From: Buddleja alternifolia
Lineage: Eukaryota; Streptophyta; Magnoliopsida; Lamiales; Scrophulariaceae
Direction: 5' to 3'
Length of the DNA: 64,000 nt
Assembly: GCA_019426215.1 (NCBI GenBank)
Contig: CM033391.1
Span: 20,386,708-20,450,707 of the forward strand
Below the pieces are notes generated by a model, which worked only from the letters and a program-made list of their open reading frames with translations, was not told where the DNA came from and searched no databases. Positions 23,172 to 33,577 of the stretch are shown one piece after another (the first letter of the stretch is position 1; every line of letters begins with the position of its first letter). The position numbers and the translations under genes are program-made.

Positions 23172-26002
23172 TTATTTGAGATGTTTTTCCAGCACCGCTT
23201 GTGCCAATGGCTTCGTTAATGGATTAGCGACATTGTCGGCTGAGGCTATTTTCTGAACAACTATTTCACCTCGTGCAACGATCTCTCTTATGATGTGATA
23301 TCTCCTCTCTATGTGTTCAGATTTATTGTGAGACCTAGGTTCCTTCGCTTGCGCTATAGCTCCGGTGTTGTCACAATAAAGTGGCAACGAGAGCTTTATG
23401 CTAGGAACCACTTGAAGTTCCTCAACGAACTTCCTAATCCCAAACAGCTTCTTTAACTTCCTTCGAGGCAGCTATGTATTCAGCCTCTGTGGTGGAGTCT
23501 GCGGTTGTGCTTTGCTTGGAACTTTTCCAAGTCACCGCTCCACCATTTAGAGTAAATACAAATCCCGAGGTGGATTTCCATTCATCAACATCAGATTGGA
23601 AATCTGAATCAGTGTACCCTTCCACCCTCAGGTCACCACTTCCATAGGTGAGAATCATATCCTTAGTTCTTTTCAGATACTTTAGGATATTCTTCACAGC
23701 TATCCAATGTTCCTTACCAGGGTTTGCTTGAAATCGACTAACAACGCTCACAGCATAAGCAATGTCGGGTCTAGTAAAGAGCATTGCATACATCAAGCTG
23801 CCCACAATAGACGCATAGGGTATAATGTTCATTTATTTTCTATCTTCCTCACTTTGAGGACACATAAATTTTGAAAGATGTATCCCATATCTTATTGGTA
23901 GGAACCCTTTCTTAGAATCTTCCATCCTATACCTTTTTAGGACCTTTTCTAAGTAAAGGGCTTGAGAAAGTCCTATCATTCTTTTGGTTCGATCTCTATA
24001 GATCCGAATCCCTAGAATATAGGTCGCTTCTCCCAAGTCTTTCATGGAGAATGTACTCGAAAGCCACTTCTTGGTTGTGGTGAGCATTCCTATGTCATTC
24101 CCAATGAGTAATATCTCATCTATATATAACACTAGGAATGTCAACTTGCTCCCACGACCCCCTTGTAAACACAGGGCTCGTCTTCATTTTTGATGAGGTC
24201 AAATCCTTTGACAACCTCATCAAAACATAGATTCTAGCTACGAGACGCTTGTTTGAGTCCATAAATGGATCTCTCAAGTTTACACACCTTATGAATATGC
24301 TCATCGGATTCAAAACCTTTAGGTTGTTCCATATAGATATCCACTTCTAGGAATCCATTTAGGAAAGTAGTTTTGACATCCATTTGCCATATTTCATAAT
24401 CTTAGAGTGCTGCTATTGCAAGTAGAATCCTTATTGATTTGATCATAGCCACTGGCGAGAAGGTTTCTTGGTAGTCAATTCCTTCCTTTTGACTATACCC
24501 TTTTGCCACTAGCCTGGCTTTGTAGGTGTCTACTTTGCCATCAACACCAATCTTTCTCTTGTAGATCCATTTACACCCGATTGGTTTTACCCCTTCAGGT
24601 TGGTCTACAAGTTTCCAGACTTGGTTTGCCTTTGAGACAAGATTCACAAGTAGGATAGGGATCCAATCCCAGTGGGCCAATTAGCCCATCTTCTTCCATT
24701 TTGCGAATCTTTTGTTCGCCAGCATGGCCTAGTCGAAGGTGCCATATTAATCTTTGGTTTATTTCAAGCCTACTACGTTTCCTTTGTATGGTATTCACAG
24801 CACACTTATTCTTGACAATAAGGTAACACAATGCATTTATCAAAGAAACAAAGCCTACTAATTTATTACCCTAATAAATCTTGCATTGTTCATTCATAAA
24901 ATGAAAGTGTAACCTTATTTAACTAAAACAGAAATTGAACCAATGTTTAACAATATCCAGAAATAGCATATGTCTAGAATAAAAAATAATGAGGCAGCTC
25001 TTGTTTTAGTATCCGCGACGCCTTGCCCGCTGCCTACTTTGATCTTCTCCTCATTAGGGCTCAGCTCCCTTCTTCTTCCCAGATTCTGATTCACAAAAGG
25101 TATCAACTTCTGAATCATAATCGATGAAGAGGGAATATTATAAAGCAATCAGTTTCAAACTATAAAGTTATTCAACTTTTGGTTGTATATTAGGGCAGTC
25201 TCTTCTTCAGTGGCCCAGCTCACCACAGCATAAACATGTGTCCTATTTTCTAGCCCTCTTATTTCTCCTTCATTGTGCCTTGTAGCAAGTCGTACTGGAT
25301 GCTCCCTCCTCTAAATGGGCATTATTCCTTTTTTCATCAAATGTTTTAGGAAATGTAATAGCCATCGGATTGTTAAATTTGTCCGTCTTTATTTGTTTCT
25401 GAGCAACCTTGAGTTTTTCCAATAGCCCAGCTAAAGATCCCTCAATGTCATTCATATCAAAATTTATGACGAAATAATAGAACGAATCTGGGAGTGACTG
25501 TAGATTAAGATCGACTTCGAGATACAGGTCCATGTAGAAGTTTAAAAATTTTAGTTTTTCTATCATGGTCATCATTTTGAAAACATGTTCTCCAACATCT
25601 TCTCCTTCAGTCGTTTTAGTTCGGAATAGATCCCTTGAAATAAAGTATCTAGCGGTCCTACCGCGTTCTCCGAACAATTCATCCAGATGTAATGTCTTTT
25701 TCATTATCCATCTTATCATGAGACCTTTCCAGCTCTATGTACATTCAGCTCAATATGTACACTCTTGCTCTATGGTTGTCACAACACCAATCCCAACGAG
25801 CTAGGCAAACTTCATCACCCTCGTCTGGTCTAGGAATGGGAGGACGACCAATTTCTAATACATAGTCAATGGATTCACTGCTAAGGACCATCCTAACCAT
25901 AGTGAGCCATTCTATGTAATTTGGACCGGTGAGAATAGTATTTTCCATTAACTTCGACAGTGGTTTGGGAGACATGGTTTTTGATTGAGAGAGATAAAAC
26001 AA
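23172..26002 (-). pseudogene. Copia A copy 1 gag-pol polyprotein, broken, integrase core missing
   Basis: Order on the minus strand: gag (26002-25270; UBN2-type, LMENTILTGPNYIEWL at the start, frame shift near 25730), protease remnant (25148-24915, eroded), gag-pre-integrase zinc finger (24843-24640, WHLRLGHAG and CESCLKGK), then directly reverse transcriptase (24635-24402 [20 protein letters not shown]; 24313-23833) and RNase H (23832-23172, GYTDSDFQSD, EAEYIAAS, KPLAQAV). The integrase catalytic core found in copy 2 is absent; the join lies at 24626-24629. The reverse transcriptase active site reads YIDE in place of the usual YVDD. Several stops and frame shifts are present. It cannot make a working polyprotein. 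Confidence 0.85.
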
Positions 26003-26340
26003 AATGACTGCAGAAAATAAGCCAGACTTAATTAGATTATTGAACTACACTAAAACTAAGTTTAAAATCAAGGACTTCAACTTATAACTTGGCTCCCACT
26101 ACATTTTTCGAAATTTCAAATTCCCACTGTGAAAAGACGGAAGCGATCGTTGATGAAAACTTCGTGGTGGGGATTGAGTTCCTTAATTAATATAATGGAT
26201 GGCAACTCTTTAACGATATTTGGTCCATTACTTAATTAAAGTGATGTCAAACATCAATCTATCAAATAGACGGTTCAATCATATTTATCCCATAATCCAC
26301 AAAAACCGCAACACTTTAACGATTTATTGGTAATGTAGAC

Positions 26341-26621
26341 AATCCACAAAGACCAGTTGAGGAGTGCCTCGGAACACCAAGAAATGGAACTCCAAGATGC
26401 CATTATTAAAGGCCGTCAGATGGGCTTAGAGGATTTTCCCCATTCTGCTGAAGGGCAAACTTTCTTGGAAGCATACAAGGCGAAGTTCCTGGCCTCTAAT
26501 GAATTTCAGAACATGGTGGATGACAAAACTCTGGATATTTTGAGAAAGACTTTAAGGGATGCAAAATCCAATTCGCACCTGCTAGCCCCCCTGTTGGAAG
26601 TGATACTTCTTTCTTGGATGT
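26341..26621 (+). pseudogene. Gag-like gene 2, left fragment (split by the Sirevirus)
   Basis: Open frame from about 26357 with MELQDAIIKGRQMGLED and EGQTFLEAYKAKFLAS, the helical C-terminal region of plant 'putative gypsy type' gag-like proteins. The frame is interrupted at GATGT (26617-26621), the target duplication of the Sirevirus; the coding sense continues at 40668 after the element. A frame shift lies shortly before the insertion. The 5' part of the gene is missing because copia A copy 1 ends at about 26340. Confidence 0.65.
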
Positions 26622-28127
26622 TGGTGGTCCCAAATGGCATACGAAAGGGTCTAGAAGGGGGGGAGGGGTTGAATAGACCCTGAAGTCTTTTTTGACTTCA
26701 CAAATTTTCGTATCACTTTAGAAATTTGAACGCTTGGAAAGCTGAGCGCTTGGGTCAGACGCTTCAGCGTAGTCAACTTAGACTTAGTGATTTCAGAAGT
26801 TTACCAAAGTAGGGCAACACTTAGATCGCTTAATCAGGGTTAGCACAGCGAAAATGATTTTTAGCGTTCTTTTAGTTAAATTAATCGCTTTGCAATTTTA
26901 TTTGTCTTTTTCAGAATAATATAATGTGATGAATATAAGGCAATAAAATATAAATGACACAATAATTTGTAAGGTTCACTGGGTGATGTAATCCCAGCTA
27001 CGTCCTTCTTCTCCTTTTTCACTTGGAGGAATTTACTATGATGATTATCAAAGTATCACACAGAAACTTCTACAAAATAGTAAAGGATGAAAATGATCTT
27101 GGGCTCCTTGATCACACAGACTTCAGCACCAATGAAGATCGTCTTCTTCAAGCTTCTCTCACTCAGAAATACTGCCTGAAAGGTTTTCAACAACTTTTCT
27201 CACTCAGATGAAAGGTTGAGGTTTGTCACTAGGGTTTGTTTGTTTTTAGAGAAGATCAAACAACTTGGAATATCTCAGTTGGAATTTGAATTTCTTCTTA
27301 GGAAGATGTTTGAGATATTTGTGACTGTCTGGAATGTAGATAAAAACTTGAATGGTTTTAGCTATGGGGTTTCTAAGCTTTTTCAGAAAGAATGTACGTA
27401 AGATGTTTGGCAATAATTTTCTCGTATATTCTTGTTGTTTTTTTTATGGGTTTTTTGGAGCAAGGTATTTATAGGCAATTTCTTGGGATCTGTCCGTTGG
27501 ACATATGAAGAAGCGTGCCTTTCACGTGGCGCGTGATCATACCTAAAGTCTGACATTCCTGAAAATTCCCTGAATCCGATTGGACGGGAGCAGCTAAAAC
27601 TCTGAAATTTCTGACAGTCTGGTCAAAAGGTGGCTTGTCCACAGGTCACAGTAGCTTATCACATTTAATGCTCTTATCAGGCATTTAATGCATTTGAATT
27701 TATTTCCCGTTGGAAATAAATGTCCGTTGAATGATTGCATTTAAGTCCTTCATGACTTGAGGATTTATTTCAGGTGAATCTTTCATCCATCGCTTGAGAC
27801 AAATTGAGCGCTTGATCCATATATCCTGAACTGGGTTCCTTTAGCGTTTGACGGACGCTAAGGGACAAATCTTCATCTCTGGTTGACTTCAGACGCTGGT
27901 CTTCAACTTCTTCTCTAATAGACTCACCTAGAATTCTACTAGCGATTCAGTTACTAAGACTTAGTCTAAAATCTACAAAGATAAAAATTACAAGCCTAAA
28001 CAGAATTACAAACTTTCAAATGCTTAAACAATGATCTAAAGAAAACATAAACTTACATTTTATTTGGGGTCTAACAATGAATCCTATCTTGTCATCATCA
28101 AAACATCTAACATGAAATTTCCTAACA
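26622..28127 (-). repeat. 3' LTR of the Sirevirus
   Basis: 1506 bp. Minus strand starts TGTTAGGAAATTTCATG and ends GACCACCA. Carries a TATAAATA box (27466-27473). Small open frames near 27023-27401 recur in the other LTR and are not genes. Confidence 0.95.
27466..27473 (-). promoter_or_regulatory. TATA box in Sirevirus 3' LTR
   Basis: TATAAATA on the minus strand in a CCTATAAATACC context; the same site is in the 5' LTR at 40007-40014, where it would drive the genomic RNA. Confidence 0.6.
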
Positions 28128-28141
28128 ATTTCCCCCTTTTT
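28128..28141 (-). other. Polypurine tract of the Sirevirus
   Basis: Minus strand AAAAAGGGGGAAAT immediately before the 3' LTR start TGTTAGG. Confidence 0.85.
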
Positions 28142-28355
28142 GATGATGTCAAGACTTTAACTTTTGTAACTCTAGTTACTAAAGAGAAAAGCCTAAACGA
28201 ATATAAGTTAGCGTTCAAAAAGTTAGTAGAGTTAGCTAAAGTTAGATTAGCTTCAACAAGATGTTTCAGCGATAAATCATTCATATATTGAAAGAATAAG
28301 CATACATGATTTATATTGAAAACAAGAAAGAAAAGCGAGTACAAAAAAAATTCAT

Positions 28356-28781
28356 TCACTTTTTCTGTCGTTTTGCTCTTTCTTCGCCTTGGAGAACTTC
28401 TAGCGCTAAGTCCATCAGGAAACGATCAATGTCAATCATTGTCGTATGTTGAACTTCATCGTAATCATGCCTACGAAGTCTGGCGCTTTCATTAAGTTCT
28501 AGCAACCTTTCCGTCCACTCTCTTGGAGAAATTCCAAGTTCACGAATCAGATCATGATAGATATCTTTTCTTGGATCTTTTGACGGTCTCCAATTGATAG
28601 GTCGTCTTAGCGGTCCGGCAAAAGGTTGAAATCCCATACCTTCTAAGAAGTCAACGTCCAATTCCGGAACGGGATATCTTCCTAGATAATATCTTGGCTT
28701 TCTCTTTTTAGTTAACATTTTCTTGATGCTTACTAGTTCTTCCATCATTGATCGCCAATTTTTATTATCAGTCTTTGACAT
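28356..28781 (-). CDS. C-terminal segment of the Sirevirus env-like gene (or small separate ORF)
   Basis: 141 codons: MSKTDNKNWRSMMEELVSIK, then RYYLGRYPVPELDVDFLEGM and a charged helical end, RAKRQKK. It overlaps the end of the large ORF by 37 nt in another frame. Reading upstream in its own frame gives plausible protein (GENTEKHQASKSMSK), so a one-base change in the A/G-rich run near 28815 probably split one protein in two. No transmembrane segment is visible. No known function. Confidence 0.5.
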   Translation of the reverse strand: MSKTDNKNWRSMMEELVSIKKMLTKKRKPRYYLGRYPVPELDVDFLEGMGFQPFAGPLRRPINWRPSKDPRKDIYHDLIRELGISPREWTERLLELNESARLRRHDYDEVQHTTMIDIDRFLMDLALEVLQGEERAKRQKK

Positions 28782-31125
28782 CGATTTGGACGCTTGATGC
28801 TTTTCTGTATTTTCCCCTTCTTGGCATCATCAAGAGAGTTCTTTAGAGCAGTGACATCTTGGTGCAAAAGTCTAACTTCTTTGACTAGAAGAGCAATTTG
28901 TTGGGCGACACTCTGAGCAACAGCATCGGATGAAGCGTGTCTTTCAGCATCAGCCGAAGCACTCTGAGCTAGGTGTTGATTGAAGACAGAGGAGAGCTCA
29001 ACGATAAGAGGGGACATGCTGTTCATGATAGCAATGGTGCTTTTATGTGAAGCGTTAGCAATGTCTCGGCTTCGTGTATCAGACATTATTCGCATGTGTC
29101 TATCAGCAGTTTCAAAGATCTTGGAACAGGAACCTTCGATGTGGGTAAGCGAGTTCCGGACTGCTGTTCTGAAATCTCGGGCCTCTAAATCACTGTCTGA
29201 ATCTGAATCCGAAGAAGGACGCTCTAGGGACGGGAGAAGCCCGTAAGAACTTGAAACTGCAGCCTTGCCTTTGCTCTTATCTCGGATGAGAGGTTCTACA
29301 GGCGTTTGGGCAATTTCAGCGTGCGCTTCTTCAATTGCGTGATCCAAGATAGAATCTGCAATTGCTGGGGGCTCGACTACTGGGGTGCTAGGAGAGTCTG
29401 GCAAGGAAGCCTCAAGAGGTTGAGCGACTTCTGTAGTAGGAGCAGAGTCTTCTTCCATTATTTGGATGTGGGGAGGAGAAGGTTCTCTAATGCTAATGAC
29501 CCAAAGGGGGCCAAGAGCTTCCATTACATGCCGGGGACTGATCAGGCTAGATTGCGGTATAAAGAATATAGCGTCTTCTCGCTCTTTGGTACTTAGTGCA
29601 TGTTGCACATCTTCCGGTAAAGCAATCCCTGAGGTATATCTGTGTAAAAAGTCCAAAATCAAAGGCATGAGCGGTTGAGCTGCGTCTTGGTCCACTGGCC
29701 TACTCAACGAGATCATCTTGGCCACTTGGATGTTTGATTCAGTAAAGAGCACGGGGTGAAGAGTATATCCTCTGAAGTTGTAACACCTGGAAAAGTGATT
29801 GAAACTGCTGTACAGCGCTTGGGCATTTTCAAACACTGCTCTCATGTCTCTGTGGAACTCAGTAAACTCAGCGTGTTCTGTTGAAACATCCACACGAATC
29901 TGACTCTGATCGGGAAGAATTGGTTGTTTACTTGACGAAGCGTCTTCGTTTAGATCAGGAAAGATTCTTTGAACAAAGTCTGCACGAGGATGCAACACGT
30001 AGCGTCCACCCTGGCTGTATAAGGCGAGTTGCTGGCGAATGTAGCTTTCGAGTTGTTGTCTGTATCGTGCCAAAGCGCTAACATTCCCTGCAATAATCTG
30101 ACGTTGTTGAAGCAAAAAGGTTGCATATCCTCGGCGTCTGTATTCTATCCCATACTTGAAAAGAAACGGGTATCTTATAAGTTTTTCTAGGGTATAGAAA
30201 TGCAGAACAAATTCTTCAGCCCATCTGGCTGTATTCATCATCCATCGTTTCCCTAGTTTGTCCGCTTTAGCTTGATCTTTTTTAGTGGCAAGAAATTTCT
30301 CAAAGCGTTCCGTTTCTACTTCATAATCCTCAGCCCATAATCTGGCTAGATATTCTCGAGCCTCATCTTCTATCCACGAGTTGACCGGATTTGGACGCTC
30401 AGCAACAAGAGGTCCTTTTCCTTTCCATAACTTTAGAGGATTAGGGGATAAAGCGTTGTGAGGAGAGTTGACGATGGAAGGAAGCGCTGAATATCCTATC
30501 TTGTTGAGATCGGCCTCATCTGGATCTTTGTTCCAATCACCCATGTGGGGGTTTTTGAAAACAATCTGGTTTTGGCGCAGAGGGTAAAAGGACTCTTCTG
30601 AGCGACTGGTGAAATTGAATCGCTTCTCGTCAAATTCTGATCGGTTGAACGTTGGGCGACGAATATACTCAAGGCGTGAATGAAGACGCTCTAAACTGTA
30701 CAGACCAAGATCGGCAAGACGCTCAAAGATTTCAAACTTGTGTGAGTCTGAAAGATCAGGCCGATGGAGAGTAGTTTGAAATTGGATTTCCAACTCGGCA
30801 AGCGTTTGAGTGTCACGTTCTCTGGCGGCATAATAAAATTCAATATCTGAAGAGTATCCGCGCGGGAAGAAATCAATGACACGAGGAGGAGGTCCTGTTG
30901 GCGTAGGAACAAAAGCAATCGCTTCTGTTGGGATAGGGGCCACTTCTATCGACCGCTCAGCGTTTAAAGTTGCTTCACTTGCTGATGAAGTTTCAGCGTC
31001 AGGAAGAACTTGAGATGCCTTTATAGCGATATCCACAACAGTTGCCATGTCTACGTCTATTTCAACTGGAATCTCCGAGAGGGAAGGGGCATGAGTGATA
31101 GGTACATCTTGAGGTGCATCTTGAG
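28745..31125 (-). CDS. Sirevirus env-like gene, exon 3 (large ORF)
   Basis: Open for about 790 codons. The true exon probably starts at 31125, after a CAG acceptor (31126-31128), because the upstream codons of the ORF fall in an intron. It begins AQDAPQDVPITHAP, has an acidic/proline-rich leader, an aromatic- and arginine-rich middle (for example EEFVLHFYTLEKLIRYPFLF), serine/aspartate runs (SDSDSDSD) and a C-terminal coiled-coil-like segment (LVKEVRLLHQDVTALKNSL). Sirevirus env-like proteins are described with a coiled coil near the end. I see no clear signal peptide or membrane span, so 'envelope' is a positional name only. This ORF is intact, unlike gag-pol. Confidence 0.7.
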
Positions 31126-31206
31126 CTGATACATGTAAGTGATTGAGAAAAACAAGCAAAAATTTCTACTAAGTAGAAATTACAAACAAAAGACTACATC
31201 GCTTAC

Positions 31207-31386
31207 CCTGAGGAATATCATCGACTTTTTCAGTCGCTTAATTTGTTTCTTGAGCAATTTCCTCAGGCTCCTGGACTTCTTCTTCGGGGTCCAAATTGAT
31301 AAAAGAAGTTATCGGATCAGTACGAATGGGGATATTTGGTTCTTCAAGCGTGTTGAGAACATATTGAATATCTGCTGCATAAGGTG
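31207..31386 (-). pseudogene. Sirevirus env-like gene, exon 2
   Basis: A 180-bp coding stretch bounded by TTTCAG before 31386 and G|GTAAG after 31207. With the last base of exon 1 it reads APYAADIQYVLNTLEEP, and with exon 3 it continues in frame, so both introns are phase 1. It is acidic (EEEVQEPEEI). One in-frame stop (31240-31238) lies near its end. Not reported before as far as I can tell; the splice model is inferred from sequence alone. Confidence 0.55.
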
Positions 31387-31467
31387 CTGAAAGAGTTTTT
31401 ATCCTAGCGTTAGAAACTTAGAGACTAACGAGGAAAGGATAGGCAAATTTTCTTAGCAAATACTTAC

Positions 31468-32734
31468 CCTAATCATTTGAAAGCCTCTCAGATTGAGCAA
31501 CGGCTGGAGGATCTGAGCTGACTTCGGGAACAACGTCAGAGAAAGAAGCACTAGCTGACTCTCTAAGCGCTGGTTTTGAAGGAGCGCTAGAGGATACTGC
31601 GGGAGTAGAAAGAGGAGTACGCCTTCGTGCAAGCGGTACTTCTTCTTCTACGGCTTCTTCCTCCTCGGGAACGGGAAAGACAAACGCTGGAGGAGGAGAT
31701 GGAGATTTAGGAGAGGGAGAAGGAGAAGGGATCTTTTGTTTCTTTTTGGGATCCGGCTTCTTCTTCTTAAGATCAGGCTTTTGTTTCTTTGCGGGCTTGG
31801 ATGGCTCAGTGACTTTGAGAATGATCTTTCTCTTAGGTCGTTTGACCACCACTTCTTCTTCTGATGAAGAAGACGCTTGATCTTCATCATCACTGCGAAC
31901 AACTCCTTTAGCTGGAAGTCGCTCACGCTGTTCTTTAGGAACCGCTGCTCCGCCAGGTTTTCGCGGGTGAAGAAGCTCGCTTATCATTTTCTTACCATAA
32001 AATTTGGTCGCTGGAATCTTTTTGCCAAAAGATTGCGTATATCCACAAGCGCAAAGAATACGACTTAGCACAATCCCGTAAGGCTTGGGATTGACAGACT
32101 TAGCCATCGTTGCCTGGAAGCGATTAAAAACGTAGAGAGACCAGTTAACTTTTAACTTGGTCAGGATGGCTACCATCATCTTGTATTGAATGTTGGTGAT
32201 TTTGTCGAAAGTTCCTTTTCTGCATTCAATAATCTTTGAGCAAATATCAGCGAGGATGACGTATTCGCCCTTCATATCATTCTTCTTGAAGTTTGGCTCA
32301 TACGCGGCGTTAACATCGTCTTTCTTGATCAACGCCCAGACTTTGGTAGCATCTCTGAGATTCACATGTTCTACCTCACTGCCATGATTCGGGAGATTTA
32401 GTAGTGAAGAAATCAGAGAGGGAGTGAGAACAAAGGTCTCTTTAGCAGAAGGGAAGACGCAGGATATGGAATTGCCGTCTTCAGAAATTTCACCATTGTT
32501 GAAAAAGTAAAGAGATTCTTCTTCAAAGTAGTTGTAAGTAGTAGTAAGCATGTCTCTCAAACCAGATTCTTGAACGAGTGGGAGAGTCGTTCGAAGAGGG
32601 AAGTTCTGGTTATCAAAAAGATAATCCCAGTTAACCAAAAATCCGGCGTTAACTGTCACTGGTTTCTCAGCACGGGAAGGTTTTCCGGTAGCAGAAGTTG
32701 TTGTTTTGGAAGATTTTGAAACTTTGGGTGCCAT
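31468..32734 (-). pseudogene. Sirevirus env-like gene, exon 1 (putative plant transposon protein domain)
   Basis: 421 codons from ATG at 32734. After a short basic leader (MAPKVSKSSKTTTSATGK) comes a globular region of about 220 residues (VNWDYLFDNQNFPLR, FVLTPSLISSLLNLP, YGIVLSRILCACGY) that resembles the domain annotated 'putative plant transposon protein' found beside many plant LTR elements. A lysine-rich, then proline/serine-rich tail follows (SPSPSPKSPSPPP). The last codon before the proposed GTAAGT donor (31467) is a TAG stop (31471-31469), so the present copy would end there. It follows RNase H by about 840 bp of non-coding sequence. Confidence 0.65.
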
Positions 32735-33577
32735 TGTTGAAAGGTGAGACTTTGAAGAAAAGAAGGAAGTTTCTGCCTTTTAGAGAGAGATAACTTTTAC
32801 AGTAGAGAGATTGGAAGAGATAAAAGTTTTCTGTAAAAGTTTTGAGGGGTTTAAATAGAAGATAAAAGTAACTCCTCATATGTTAAATAAATGACACGTG
32901 TACAAAAGTTAAAGAGAAGGAAATCTGAACCGTGTACACATAACTTCGGATGTCAAAAAGTGCGGTAAAGTAGGATACTATAACATTTTTCAGATCCGCA
33001 GTTACTTTTTGAAAACGTTTGAAAAAATTTGAAATCTTCAGCGTGAGTTACATGCGCCTGATAGTACATTGACACGTACTCAGACTCATGCATTTTACTG
33101 AACTGCCTATGTTTAGATAGGAATCATAACCGTCAGTTTGATTTGATAGGCACGTGTGGGTAGTTATCAAATCTAGAATTTTGGACTCATCCACACGCTA
33201 CTTTGTGGCGATGAAAACTATGCATGAATTTTTTGTGAAAGAAAGTTACTTTAGCGTTGAAGTGGGAATTCTTTCAATGCTGAAGATTCTTTTATAAAAT
33301 AAATTTAATTTTATACATATCAATCGCTTGTTGGATTTTTAAACCTTTCATTTTATAAGCGATCAGATTGTAATGAGTACAAGTAAACGCTAATGATCGA
33401 TGCATAAGGTTTGATAAAGTCATTTTGATCATAGTCGCTTACTTAATGAAGTGAATACAATTTTAAAGTTCCCCCTAAAATTGATAACTCATTTCATTTT
33501 TGGAAATATATTTTAGACATAATCACAAAGTGGATTCCCCCTAAATTATATGCCTATTAAATATGATACTTTATGAT

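Larger units (their letters stand above)
23124..26340 (-). mobile_element. Copia A copy 1, internal region with deletions
   Basis: Minus-strand internal part running from 5' leader (about 26003-26340) through gag and pol to the polypurine tract. Compared with copy 2 (58710-62660) it lacks about 1 kb of integrase. The right side is cut at about 26340, where gag-like gene 2 begins; no primer site or LTR follows there. It is therefore both truncated and internally deleted. Confidence 0.8.

Noticed and set aside
27023..27401. Two small ORFs (62 and 61 codons) seen in the Sirevirus LTR
   Set aside because: They are in the transcribed LTR in the opposite sense and have no family match; the second copy (39563 on) exists only because the LTR is duplicated.
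28980..30081. Plus-strand ORFs opposite the env-like gene
   Set aside because: Shadows of the large minus-strand ORF; no protein-like composition.
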